The notes under the pieces were generated by a model. That model had not been told where the DNA came from, searched no databases, and saw nothing but the letters and a program-made list of their open reading frames with translations. From positions 62,001-126,000 of the forward strand of contig JAOBSW010001164.1 in the NCBI GenBank assembly GCA_026214975.1: a DNA stretch of 64,000 nucleotides, read 5' to 3'. The DNA comes from Gentiana macrophylla. Lineage: Eukaryota; Streptophyta; Magnoliopsida; Gentianales; Gentianaceae. The position numbers and the translations under genes are program-made. Below, in pieces: positions 46,036 to 57,968 of the stretch. Position 1 is the stretch's first letter; each line of letters begins with the position of its first letter.

Positions 46036-47735
46036 TGTTAGGTGTAGTGCCCGAAAGACAATTTGTGTAATTGTTTTAATAATGAATGACAGAATTTATC
46101 TCACCTTATTACTTGCTTTGTGCTTGTAAAGTAATACATCACGCAAACCCTAAGTATATCAGTATGTAACCACTTAACTCGGTGTATGGATTACACGTGA
46201 GGATTGAGTTAGTGGAGATATGCTTAAATCTGTTAGTCCATGGTGAACTTAATCGAGTTTAGGGTCTCTTGATTAAAACACCAATAATGCGCCTGAACAC
46301 CTTAGGGTGTGATAGTCTTATCCGGATCTGTCGGTAGAGGTACCTACGTGGGGCATTTATATATGATGGCATTCATATAGATTGGACCGATTTAATCTCA
46401 ATTTCTCGATATAATTCCGTAATCGAGGAATCTTATTAAATCATTAGATGATCATATATGGATCAACCTTAATCCCGAGGTGATCACAGGATGCCGCTTG
46501 TCCCGGGTAGTGTTTGATGTGTTAGTTACGGTTCACTTTAATATGTGTTCCAAGCCACTTCTCATTGGCACTATCTCCGCAGATGAGTGAGTAGTTTCGA
46601 TTTTCACAGACATGGAATCCATTCCTTCTGCTGGAAGCTAGTAGAGACAGTCCCCCTTATTTGTTAGCCCTAAGAAAGTGATCGATCCCGGGAGTTCACA
46701 TTTGACTAATTAGCTACTAGTCGATATGTGTGCTAATTGATCATTAGGGGTTAATGGTAAATAAGGATAAGATATTTCGAGTCGGGTTCACGGAGACTTC
46801 CCACCTGTAAATGGACGATCTATGGAGGGTTAATCCGTATGTAGTGATTATATCAATGGACGCTTATTCACTCTATGGGTTGAGTATAAGTATACATCTA
46901 TAATCGGTAGAGTTGATTTCGGGTTTATGGTGGCGTAATCCCGAATTAATAATTAATGTACTTATTCATTCGACGAATAATTAATTATTGGAGCTACTGG
47001 TTATAGGTCCATGGTCCCCGATGTGTCTTACGTAATTTGGATGATAATCTTGTTATTTGGGCCTCATTGATAATTAATTGGTGAGCTAATTAATTGATAT
47101 GCATGAATATTATTTTAATTTAAATAATATAATACACATAAAAGACATTTTATGTGGGCTTTTAAACCCTAATGTGGCGCCATTTGTCTTCTTTTTTAGC
47201 ACAAAAATTAATTTTTTTGTGTTATGGAAAATAAAAGATATTCTTGTTATGTGATTGGTTGGATGACACGTTATTTGGTTTCCTATTGGTCAATAATATG
47301 TCACAATTATTCATTAAGGAAAATATCTTTTATTAATTAATTATTTATTTAATTAATTAATACTTGGAGATAAGGATTTACTCTCCTATAAAAGGAGAGT
47401 CATCCCAAGGGTATTGGCATTGGAATTTTCGAATTCACCACACAAAAGGAGAGGAAAATTAGTTTTCTCGCGTCGAGGGTTTTAGAGGAAGAAAAAACTT
47501 GAGTTTTTCTTGGTGTTGCATATCAAGGAGGTTCGTGTATCAAGAAGGGTGTCCACCAACCGCCGTTTGGAGAACACATCGGAAGATCAAGGCGACTCTT
47601 CCCGTTATTGGTAACATAATCTTAAACCCCCTTGTAGTTGTTAAATCCTTTAATTATGTTTTATGTTATATAAATCGTGATCCATCCGCTGCGCGTAGAT
47701 CTAACTCGTTTAGATCTAAGAACCTGCATCATTCA
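46036..47735 (+). repeat. Array LTR2 (shared)
   Basis: 1700 bp. It serves as 3' LTR of unit 1 and 5' LTR of unit 2, with a PPT on its left and a PBS (47740-47751) on its right. Hairpin TATA at 47380-47400. No target duplication around it. Confidence 0.92.
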
Positions 47736-50700
47736 TGTGTGGTATCAGAGCAAGGTTCCACGATTTATAAAGTCATAATCGTAATTAAACGACTTAAAGG
47801 AGTGGAATTGCATGTAGGTAAAAATTTACTTATTGTTATGCTTTGATAATATTTAAATTGTTATGGTTGAAGAGATGGATTGGGGTTGGCACCGTTTTCC
47901 CGTTAGATTGATTGTAAACTCATATAAACGATGAAAATTCGTTCATATGAGTATAGGAAATTATGTAATTTATTTTTATTGCAAGTTTAATTTCCAGAAA
48001 ATAGATTTATACAGTAGCTGTTTAGTCTTTTCGTTTTTCCCATTGTTTGAACCGTTAAAACGAAGATCCCTACGGTCAGAATCAAGATTGGAAGTTGATG
48101 AACAATCCCACAAATTTTGGTGTCGATCAGAGTCCGTTTGGGTTTCCGTTCGTTGCTGCGAAGTGGCTGCTGTAACAGAAAAATGCAGGATTCACAGAAA
48201 CCCTAACTGTGACTTCTTCGATTTTCTGGGAACAATTGGACCGTTTAAATTAAAATCCGACCGGTCAGATCGATAATCATTGAGTTTTGGACGTGAGATA
48301 AAATTTTCAGGACGATCGGGATTCATCTTCATCCCCGATCGATCTCGGGAAGTATATGATGCGCTGCTGTGAGAGTCTGTTTCAGCAGCAAGTTGGGCGG
48401 CTCACTGAGAAAGATTGACAAGTCAAAGCTCCGATCCGACCGTCCATCTTGAAGTCCGAAGAATGAAGATCAGATCTGGAAAGTTTCGTCGCGATCCAAG
48501 TTCGTTTGGTTTACCGATCGTCGAAGATTTTGAACAGCTGCAGATTTTGTTAGAAAGTAGTAAACCCTAGTTAGGGTTTCGTTATTTATTTTCTAATAGG
48601 TTAGAGAGCACGGGTGCCAACGGTCCATCTTGATGTTTATTTTCCGCACTAGTATACATGTGTAGATTGTATGTGTAGAACCGGAAAATTGCCATGACAT
48701 GCATCATATCATGAATTCCACTCCATATGCATACATGTAGAAATTAATTCGAGGAATTAGTTAGGCATGTATAAAACACACGATTAGTTTTAATTAATTG
48801 TTTGATATTAATTAGAAACTAATTAGGGTAAAAACCGAGGAACACGGGTTTTTTCAATCGTCGAGGTTGGGTGATGGTTTCTCGGTGAATCCCACTCTGC
48901 GAAAGCATAAGGAGTAAAATCCCGAAACCTTGTGGTTAAGGTGTTGGATTCTCGGTGAATTCCACATTACCTAGACGAGATTACGTTTTTGTTCCGTAGT
49001 GTCTACGTGAAAGTTTGATATTTAAGGATTGGATAATCACGGGCAAACAGGTTCGAAAGTGGTTTAACCACGGTTGGGTGGTCAACGAGCTACGGCTCGA
49101 TAGATAGACTACACCCTCCACGTGTGGCGTTTGCACGGGGTCTCGCAAGGCTGAGCCATCCGAAGAGCCACTACGGCTCAACGGAGCTCCCCTAGTCTTG
49201 ACCCGTCCGACGGTCACATATGTTCTAACGAATAGGTCGGGTGGGTTAGCCCACATAACCGACAACATTCGGGCCTGTGATTTATTGTTCCTTAATGTAA
49301 CATCAAGTCCAAAAACGTTATCAGTAAACCCACTACTTTTTCAAAATATTGAGTGGGAGCGGGAGAGGCGACAGCCGATCCCACGGCCTCTACTGTTGAC
49401 ACAAGCAACGTGAGAGAATGGTGACGCCTCGTGCGGCTTTGATTTCGTCCCCCTAAGGAAGGCCTTCACCGCTATCAAAATTCAAGGCTTGGTCTCTCGA
49501 AAGGATAGGATTTTGGATACTCGTCGGGTCACCGACCGACCCCTAAGCGGCACACTCGGGGTCTACCTAAAAATCTGAGACAAGAGGTCACACTCATAAA
49601 GGGTATTTTTGGAAGTACCTTGGCTGAAAAAGGAAAGGTGATTGAAGATCATAAATGAGATGTTCGATTCTCAATCTGATCTTCAATATTAATCGAAACC
49701 TCTTTGACCTACCCTAAGGCGGCACTGAGGCGTTAGATTAAATCCTTGGAACGGTAGGATAGACTATAAGTACTTAGTTTATGTTCCTAAAAATTTATTA
49801 GTAGTGTATGTTTGGATTTATTCTGTCAATTTTATTTACAACTGTTATATATCTCTCTAAGGTGCTAGACTGCTAGTGTAAAATTGACTAGTAATGACTT
49901 CTTTAAAAGGTGGTAAGTAACTAAAACGTTGTTTTTATTAATCTCAAATGCGATTAATTTTTCGGAAGAGATGTTTCTCTTGAGCCTTCAAAACTTAAGT
50001 GACGTAAATAAGTATGTCATCACTTGTCACTCAAGTGAGCGAGAGACAACCATAGTTAGTTTGAAAGATGATTGGGACGATAAAATTCTTCTAGTGAATT
50101 TTAATTGTGTAGTGTCTACACGAGAAATTTTCTCGATAGAAAATTGGAGAATCATAAATTAAAGTGTCGCTAGTTAAACGGTATTTGGAACCGATAAACT
50201 AGTGGGAGCTTTTATATTATGTTTTTTTCTAATTTATTAGAAAATTAGTCCCACAGGGTAACTCTTTCATTAGACATCCCACAGTTCACGAGTAGTGTCT
50301 ACTCAAACGAACTGCTAGTTCAAGACTATTTCCTTTTAAGGAAAGTTAAGAATGGGAAAGAATGTCTACAAGTGTTAATCATCTAAACTAAGTTTTGAGG
50401 ATAAACCGAAATGTTAAGTAAAGAAAGTATAGGATAAGGAAAGTGATTTCGGATCACTAACCAATGAATCCTTAGCGACTTTCTTAACCGAGTAACTTGA
50501 CTCGGTAGCTTAGTTCTTTGGAAGAACAAGAAAGCTGTGCATTAACGATTAATAAAGTAACAACGGGCAGTAATTTTAGCTAGAATAGTGGGAGTGATAT
50601 AAGGAAATGAATTACGGATTCTATCCTTGAATATCACAGAAAAATTTAATTTTATGTTTTCAGATTCGTTGGAACAAATGGATTCACTTTCATCTCGATA

Positions 50701-53292
50701 CTACAGTTGCCTCATAGAAAGTGAATATGACATTTGTAATACGAATCCGAGACTCGGACTTTTGTTTGATAAAGTCAGAACCACTTAGAATAGCTGAATA
50801 AGTATGTGTAACACATCTAAAACTATTAAAGGTAAAAGGTTTCCGTATTAAGATAAACGACCTTTCAATATCTATTAATTAGTGCATATATCCTAGAGAT
50901 AAGACCTGACGACTGGCTAAGGGTGATTCCTATCTCCCGTCTAGAACACTATCTCAAAGGAACAATGACTAAGTTTCCTTTCAATCGAAAAGGTAATAGT
51001 TTTGAAGGGTAACATAGCTTGTTCATCATGACCTTCGGGGTCCAGTGAGAGATACAAGCTAGTGGGAGATTTTGAGTCGTGACATTCGTCGATAACTACT
51101 CAAAACACTGGTTGGTTTATCGAAAGAATACGAGGAGTGTGTCTCGATTTTAGCGAGAGAATAGAGTATTCCATGCTCATAAATAGGCTATAGCATAGTC
51201 TTGGGACTGATGCTCACCGCCTCCCTAGTGGAGCGTTTCTCATCAAAAGAAACCATAGACTTGCCCTATATAGTTATTGATGTACTACAATACATCGCTA
51301 AACTCGATTAAGATAATTGGTTGCAAAATAACGGTTAACATTATTATGTAAACCGAGAAGTCTACCTAGAAGATGTTGGTGAATTTATGGATAATGAGTG
51401 AATTCGGTTCACACCACTTCCATAAATGTAGGCATTTAGCATTTAATGCTTGAAGGTAGGATCTGGAGATTTTGCGCATTGATTGTATTGTGATGTCGTG
51501 AAATATCTTAATGAGACGAGTGAAGGTTGATTATAAGATTCTTGAGATCGAGAAAGTGACGGTTGAGCAGTCCACAAGCCTTACGATAGAATCTATAAGT
51601 AACAACCTTAAACCTTGGAGCACGGTTACCCAAAGGTAGTTACTATCGATTTAATCGGACCACGCCCAACATCGGTTGTTGGTGATTACACCGATAAATA
51701 CTACTAGATCAGGATGTCAATCCACCACGCAGTGGGAGTATGGTTTATCCATTGACCCATTGTGGTTTTGTGGACTTTACGGTCTCTTTGGGGTGATTGA
51801 TAACCTATGGCTCTTAGTGGGCTGTATAGGATTCTGATCATAGAGGTTGGTTTGAAAACCTTAACCCTGTGAATGGAGTTTTGGTACTCTAGTTCTGTTT
51901 CAGCCTCTTGTAGAACCACCCGAGTGTCTCAGGCCCAGTGGGAGCAATTGGATCTACACGAAAAGAGTCGAATGAATAGGAAAGTTTAAACTTTCAAACG
52001 CAAAGTTGAGTGGTATAGGGTGATTCCACGACAACTAGAGAGTTAACTGGACCTTGAACTCTCTCACCACTCGTCTTGCTAGATTTCGTTAAGCGAGAAA
52101 AATAGGGTGATTCCCCGAGACTTTCTTGCCGAACAACGGAATCGAATGCATTCGAAACGAAGGGTTTTAGGCGAGAATGAAAACGGATTCGTTACAAAGC
52201 GTAAGATAGGGGTGATTCCCTAATACCTTTTTGCGAGACTAGCGATATCTTAATTTATTCGTAAAGAACCATTGGTAGGAAGCTTTGCCATGGCTTATAT
52301 CCTTTGTGGATTTAAGAGAACCTCTCGGTCATTTAAAAGTCACATGTTTTAAGATATGCGGACTTGACCAGAATATTGATAAGTTTTTTGTAGACTGGGT
52401 ATCAATATTGGTAAAATAGTAGTATTAGTGTTCATGAATGATAACACTAAAACAGTTGGAAACGACATGGGTGTGCTATCTGAAGTCGGAAACTGACACG
52501 CCAAGATTCTCTGGATGAGAGAATTGGACTATACTCTAAGAATTTGATTCGGTCAAATTCACGAGAATGAGTCATTGGCTATCCCACCGATCTTATTGAA
52601 TAAGATGATTATGCATATATGGTTGCAGCATTCATCGAGAGTTGTCCTACCCTACCTCTCAGGAATGATTCTCCAAATCTTCGGATAAAGAGAAAAATGG
52701 GATAGAGTCTCTCTGGGATAAGGGCAAGTCAGCTTAACACGAGTCAATTGCAATCAAATCTCGGATTTGAGCATTGAATAGCGGTTTAGTACGTCCTCAA
52801 GTATCTTTAGAGAACGAGGAATCATATGCTTGTATATTCAGGTGCAAAGTTGAATATGGTTGACCACACTGATTCTGACTTGTATTCAGATTAAGGATGA
52901 TCATTAAGTTGATCTCGGGCTCAGTGTTTACTCATAGTGCTTAGAATTTCCTTGTTGATCTGGGAGTAATTCCAGGTCTGATAAGCCGATATCACTTCAT
53001 CGTGAAAACAGTGAAAAGATAGCTTAGAAGGATCTTCTCAGTCATAAAGAGTCAAAAGCATATTGAGAGAGAGTACCGCCTGATTGGAAGGACCGGCTAC
53101 GTTTCAATCCTAAAGATCGTCTCGAGTCGACAACCTAACTGATCAGTGTACCAAGTCTAGTGCTTGGAGGGTACGGCATTGAGGAATATATCTCATCTGC
53201 TTTTAGAGCAAGTGGGAGAGTGTTGTGAATATGATGAGAAAGGGTGTGCTCTAAAAACAATCATTACTTGTCATTTCGTGCAAGTGGGAGAT
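47736..53292 (+). other. Array internal region 2, non-coding
   Basis: Collinear with internal 1 over its full length, with the same PBS (47740-47751), the same GTGGGAG series and a PPT at 53283-53292. Differences are scattered substitutions and many one-base indels at CG sites. No gene recognised. Confidence 0.78.
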
Positions 53293-55002
53293 TGTTAGGT
53301 GTAGTGCCCGAAAGACAATTTGTGTAATTGTTTTAATAATGAATGATGTAATTTATCTCACCTTATTACTTGCTTTGTGCTTGTAAAGTAATACATCTTT
53401 GCAAACCCTAAGTATATCTCGTATGTAACCACTTAACTCAAAGTGTATGGATTACACGTGAGGATTGAGTTAGTGGAGATATGCTTAAATTTGTTAGTCC
53501 ATGGTGAACTTAATCGAGTTTAGGGTCTCTTGATTAAAACACCAATAATGCGCCTGAACACCTTAGGGTGTGATAGTCTTATCCGGTGTCGGTAGAGGGT
53601 ACCTACGTGGGGCATTTATATATGATGGCATTCATATAGGATCGACCGATTTAATCTGAATTTCTCGATATAATTCCGTAATCGAGGAATCTTATTAAAT
53701 CATTAGATGATCATATATGGATCAACCTTAATCTCGAGGTGATCACAGGATCCGCTTGTCCCGGGTAGTGTTTGATGTGTTAGTTACGGTTCACTTTAAT
53801 ATGTGTTCCAAGCCACTTCTCATTGGCACTATCTCCAGATGAGTGAGTAGTTCTGATTTTCACAGACATGGAATCCATTCCTTCCTGCGGGAAGCTAGTA
53901 GAGAGACAGTCCCCTTATTTGTTAGCCCTAAGAAAGTGATCGATCCCGGGAGTTAACATTTGACTAATTAGCTACTAGTCAGATATGTGTGCTAATTGAT
54001 CATTAGGGGGTTAATGGTAAATAAGGATAAGATATTCGAAGTCGGGTTCACGGAGACTTCCCACCAGAATGGGACGATAACATGGAGGGTTAATCCGTAT
54101 GTAGTGATTATATCAATGGACGCTTATTCACTCTATGGGTTGAGTATAAGTATACATCTATAATCGGTAGAGTTGATTTCGGGTTTATGGTGGCGTAATC
54201 CGGAATTAATAATTAATGTACTTATTTCATTCGATTTAATAATTAATTATTGAGCTCATCTGGTTATAGTCCATGGTCCCCGATGTGGCTTCGTAATTCG
54301 GATCGATAATCTTGTTATTTGGGCCTCAGTGATAATTAATTGGCTGGGCTAATTAATTGATATGCATGAATATTATTTAGTTGGGCTAAATAATATAATA
54401 CACATAAAAGACATTTTATGTGGGCTTTTAAACCCTAATGTGGCGCCATTTGTCTTCTTTTTTAGCACAAAAATTAATTTTTTTGTGTTATGTAAAATAA
54501 AAGATATTCTTGTTATGTGATTGGTTGGATGACATGTTATTTGGTTTCCTATTGGTCAATAATATGTCACAATTATTCATTAAGGAAAATATCTTTTTAT
54601 TAATTAATTATTTATTTAATTAATTAATACTTGGAGACCAAGGATTTACTCTCCTATAAAAGGAGAGTCATCCCAAGGGTATTGGCATTGGAATTTTCGA
54701 ATTCACCACACAAAAGGAGAGGAAAAATTAGTTTTCTCGTCTAGGGTTTTAGAGGAAGAAAAACTTGGAGTTTTTCTTGGTGTTGCATATCAAGGAGGTT
54801 CGTGTATCAAGAAGGGTGTCCACCAACCGCCGTTTGGAGAACACATCGGAAGATCAAGGCGACTCTTCCCGTTATTGGTAACATAATCTTAAACCCCCTT
54901 GTAGTTGTTAAATCCTTTAATTATGTTTTATGTTATATAAATCGTGATCCATCCACTGCGCGTAGATCTAACTCGTTTAGATCTAAGAACCTGCATCCTT
55001 CA
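53293..55002 (+). repeat. Array LTR3
   Basis: 1710 bp ending CATCCTTCA, followed by the GAAAT target duplication. Hairpin TATA at 54648-54668. Confidence 0.92.
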
Positions 55003-55686
55003 GAAATTAGGGTTGGGCGCAGCTTGTTTAAATAGAAAACTAAGTCGGCTGGCCTAAAGTCGGTTCCGGACGCCCGTCCGCTCTCTTGGACGACCGTCCA
55101 TCTTGTCAAACGTCCGTCCGGCTGATTACATATATCAAATCTTCCAAAATTCCTGAGAGTTAGCCGTCCGGACACGATCCTCTATCCGTCCGGACAATCT
55201 CCTGGACGCTCGTTCATGAAGGGTGGACGCCAGTTCAACGATCTTCTCAACTCTCAGTACTGATTTTCAGCTTCTGAACGCCAGTTCACTACATCAGACG
55301 CCCATCCAGCTATGGACGCTCGTCCAACTTCTTTGGACGCCAGTCCAGCTGGAGATCAATCACTTGATTTCTTTCCTTAAATCTTCTTTTCTTCCATAAA
55401 TCTTGATTGATCTCTTGCACTCAAATTTATCTCTTTAAAATCATCTTTTCCATCATCAATGAGTATCTACAATTAAGGAAAAACATACCAAAGCGTAACA
55501 TAATTCCAAAATCATACAAAATCACCATTTAAGCACAAAATTCGTTACGTTTTGCAATTTAACTCTTAAAAACACCATTTGCTTAATTAATCAATTATAA
55601 ACTCGATTTCTATGCAAATCATAGGAATATGGGGGAAAATTGATATAAAATATATATATAACAATCATACAATTTGACCCTTAACA
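55003..55686 (-). repeat. LTR of an undetermined gypsy-like element, U3 part (split)
   Basis: On the minus strand this begins TGTTAAGGGTC at 55686 and runs leftward into 38787 after removal of the array. Together the two parts give an LTR of about 1.6 kb. TATA-like TATTTAAAC is at about 55025-55033 (minus). U3 holds a cluster of 11 degenerate GGACG-NN-CGTCC palindromes (55068-55347). Confidence 0.55.
55068..55347. repeat. Cluster of GGACGNNCGTCC-type palindromes
   Basis: Eleven imperfect copies at about 55068, 55088, 55109, 55164, 55186, 55204, 55225, 55276, 55297, 55314 and 55335. They lie directly upstream of the LTR TATA box on the minus strand, so they could be enhancer or protein-binding sites. 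Confidence 0.75.
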
Positions 55687-56952
55687 ACACCCCCACACTT
55701 AGCTTTTTGCTCATCCCGAGCAAAATAAAACAAAATCATAGCTCGAGATAAATAAACATCTTAGAAAATATAAAACATATTCAATAGTTTAGAGGTTCAC
55801 CCAAGTGTGTGTGCATAGCCATAATAAATTTCCACTAAATCCACACTTGAAATTGATTCAAGCAAATCTAGCCAACATCCCATTTAAATTAGAAATATAA
55901 AAACGATTATAACATGCTTAGAAAAAATTAATAGGGAGTATTTAAAATATTTCCGACATACTTAGAGGATAATCCCTACAACATATCTTTCAGTTTATAC
56001 TGGGGATAAGGTATACGATAACTAAGTCTTTCACTTATACATAATAATATATTTTCGATTTTTATTTCACTTTTTATTTCACATTTTTCTCTTTTTTGAA
56101 CACACATCAGAATAAGCTCTTGTCCGTCATAGCAGAATAGGACATTTCGAGATAATCCCCTACCTACTCAAATCATAAGGCAGCTTTTCCTGACTGTCGT
56201 GAGTTTTTGGTCATCATAGTGGAATAGGACATTCGTGGAATACCCTACCTCACCGAAATAATCGACCAGCTTTTGACACACACAAATATTAAAACAACTT
56301 CACTTATTCACTTCATTTTAAAAGCACAATAGTTACGTTTGACTTATCACATTCAAACCTAAGATATTCACAGTATATCATACTTTAATTCTAAACACAA
56401 ACTATTAAAATTCTCAAAATTCGTATGTAAGCAAAGAATCATGCGATAATCATCAAAATTCTCTAATCAAATGGGCATAGCTTTAAATATAGCTCATCAT
56501 TTACTATGGCACGTGAAAAATGGTGGTGGGTGAAACAACTAAATACTGAACATATAGTATATAGCATCAATGATATAAAAACTCGAACAAAGAATCATGC
56601 ATTTGTTCACTTGGGACAAAACAAAATTTTTAAAAATTAGCACTTTTAGCATAGAAATATAATAGTATGGCAAATGAATGTAGATACCACATAAACCATC
56701 CCCTCCCCCACACTTAGATTGCAACTTGTCCTCAAGTTGTACAGAAATAAAAATTTAGGGACTTAGCTGATTGTATTCCCAAGCTGGCAATTCTGGAAAG
56801 ACCCTCATGAAGAACCAAAATTGCTTGGATATCCTTGGAAATGTGGAGCATCACAGATCCAGGAAAGCTTGAATAGATCAGTAGACTGTGGCGCATCACA
56901 GGAAAACTGATACCGTCGTTAAAGCGCACAATCGCTATCACAAGTGTCCTGC
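55687..56952 (-). other. 3' internal region of the undetermined gypsy-like element
   Basis: A PPT (minus CTAAGTGTGGGGGT, 55689-55702) abuts the LTR, and a second PPT-like CTAAGTGTGGGGG occurs at 56705-56717. Between them is AT-rich untranslated sequence with no gene. A short frame at 56941-56732 may be the extreme end of pol, since it precedes the purine tract as pol ends do in Athila-like elements, but no motif confirms it. Gypsy-2 interrupts the element at 56958. Confidence 0.45.
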
Positions 56953-56957
56953 ATACC

Positions 56958-57543
56958 TGACGATGACAAATTAGTCGCCTATTAAGATCCGGGTTATTCT
57001 TCTATGAATGATGAATAAACAAGAACCCCAGCTCAAGAATAAAGAGGGGCGTGGGTGTGTTTTTTGACTGAATCTAAGTGGTATTCTTAGATTGCCTACG
57101 TATCCTGTTATATGTCCAGGAATCAAGCCGTACGTAGTTCCTGGAACGTTGTATATATATAGACAATGCATGACCTAACCCTAATACGAGTCGGTTATGA
57201 GCTATTGTCGTATTTACCCTTAATTGGGCCTTACCCCTTGCCTAAGTTATCTTGCGGATAAGTGGGCTAACGTAGCTGGTGTGGACTCTGTTCCCGACTT
57301 GGAGATCTGCCCGACTTAGGGTGATCGAGTCTGGAACTATCGCCCGCTGCTCGCCAGTAAGTCGATCCTCGTACCCTCGGGTCTCTGGCCTTGCCTTGGT
57401 CTCGAGGGTCGACATGCTTGCCATGGCTTCAAAGTCGATCGTTCGACTTGCTGGCCTTAACTGGCCTGCATTCCTTAACACGTGTACATACTATAGGACC
57501 TACTCGATGACTGTATCTCGAGGTGCGTAACCCGGTATCGTCA
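56958..57543 (-). repeat. gypsy-2 3' LTR
   Basis: 586 bp; the minus strand reads TGACGATACCGG...GTCATCGTCA, matching the gypsy-1 LTR ends. TATA (minus CTATATATATAC) at about 57151-57162. Confidence 0.9.
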
Positions 57544-57555
57544 TAAGCCCCCCAG
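57544..57555 (-). other. gypsy-2 polypurine tract
   Basis: Minus-strand CTGGGGGGCTTA next to the LTR start, identical to gypsy-1. Confidence 0.8.
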
Positions 57556-57968
57556 ACTTGAGAGAGGCGACTTCCGTTGTCCGAGGTCAAATCTGCCTAT
57601 TTTGAACTTGTCATCGAGTTGGACGAAAACTTGGGCGGGAAAGTAGTGTGAACGCTTCACCTACCACTTTTTCCGTAGCCAATCGTGGCCGTCCATCGCG
57701 ACGCTTCGTCTTCTGACACCAGTGACGTCATCCTGGATTTGTGCGTTTTTTAGGGGGTTATAACTGCAAGTAACCCCCCTAATCACGTCTTTTCACTTCA
57801 CGTTGGCAATCAGAACGCATAAAAAGAGGAAGGAGTCTCCCAGACGCGCAAACGCTATCATCTTTTCATTCTCATTTCTTCTTCAAGGCTGCAAAAACAA
57901 GTAAGAATTTTGCTCCATTTTTCCACAATCTACATCTTCTTCCTGCCATTTCTGTCTTAAGCCTGTCC
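57556..57968 (+). promoter_or_regulatory. Promoter and leader of the gypsy-2 antisense gene
   Basis: CATAAAAAGAGG (57819-57830) is a TATA-type element about 145 bp before the ATG at 57969. Gypsy-1 has CATATAAAAGGAG at the matching place. The remaining stretch up to the PPT holds no gene. Confidence 0.5.

Larger units (their letters stand above)
38788..55002 (+). mobile_element. LTR-sharing tandem array of a non-coding LTR retrotransposon
   Basis: Structure: LTR1 (38788-40483), internal 1 (40484-46035), LTR2 (46036-47735), internal 2 (47736-53292), LTR3 (53293-55002). The period is about 7.25 kb. Each internal starts with a TGGTATCAGAGC primer binding site and ends with an AGTGGGAGAT purine tract, so the element is retrotransposon-like with a copia-type primer. 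No reading frame in the internals resembles gag or pol, so I class it as a large retrotransposon derivative (LARD). One target duplication flanks the whole array. Confidence 0.9.

Noticed and set aside
38788..55002. Regular spaced repeats as a CRISPR array or satellite
   Set aside because: The period of 7.25 kb with LTR, PBS and PPT landmarks is a retrotransposon array; CRISPR is bacterial or archaeal and has short units.
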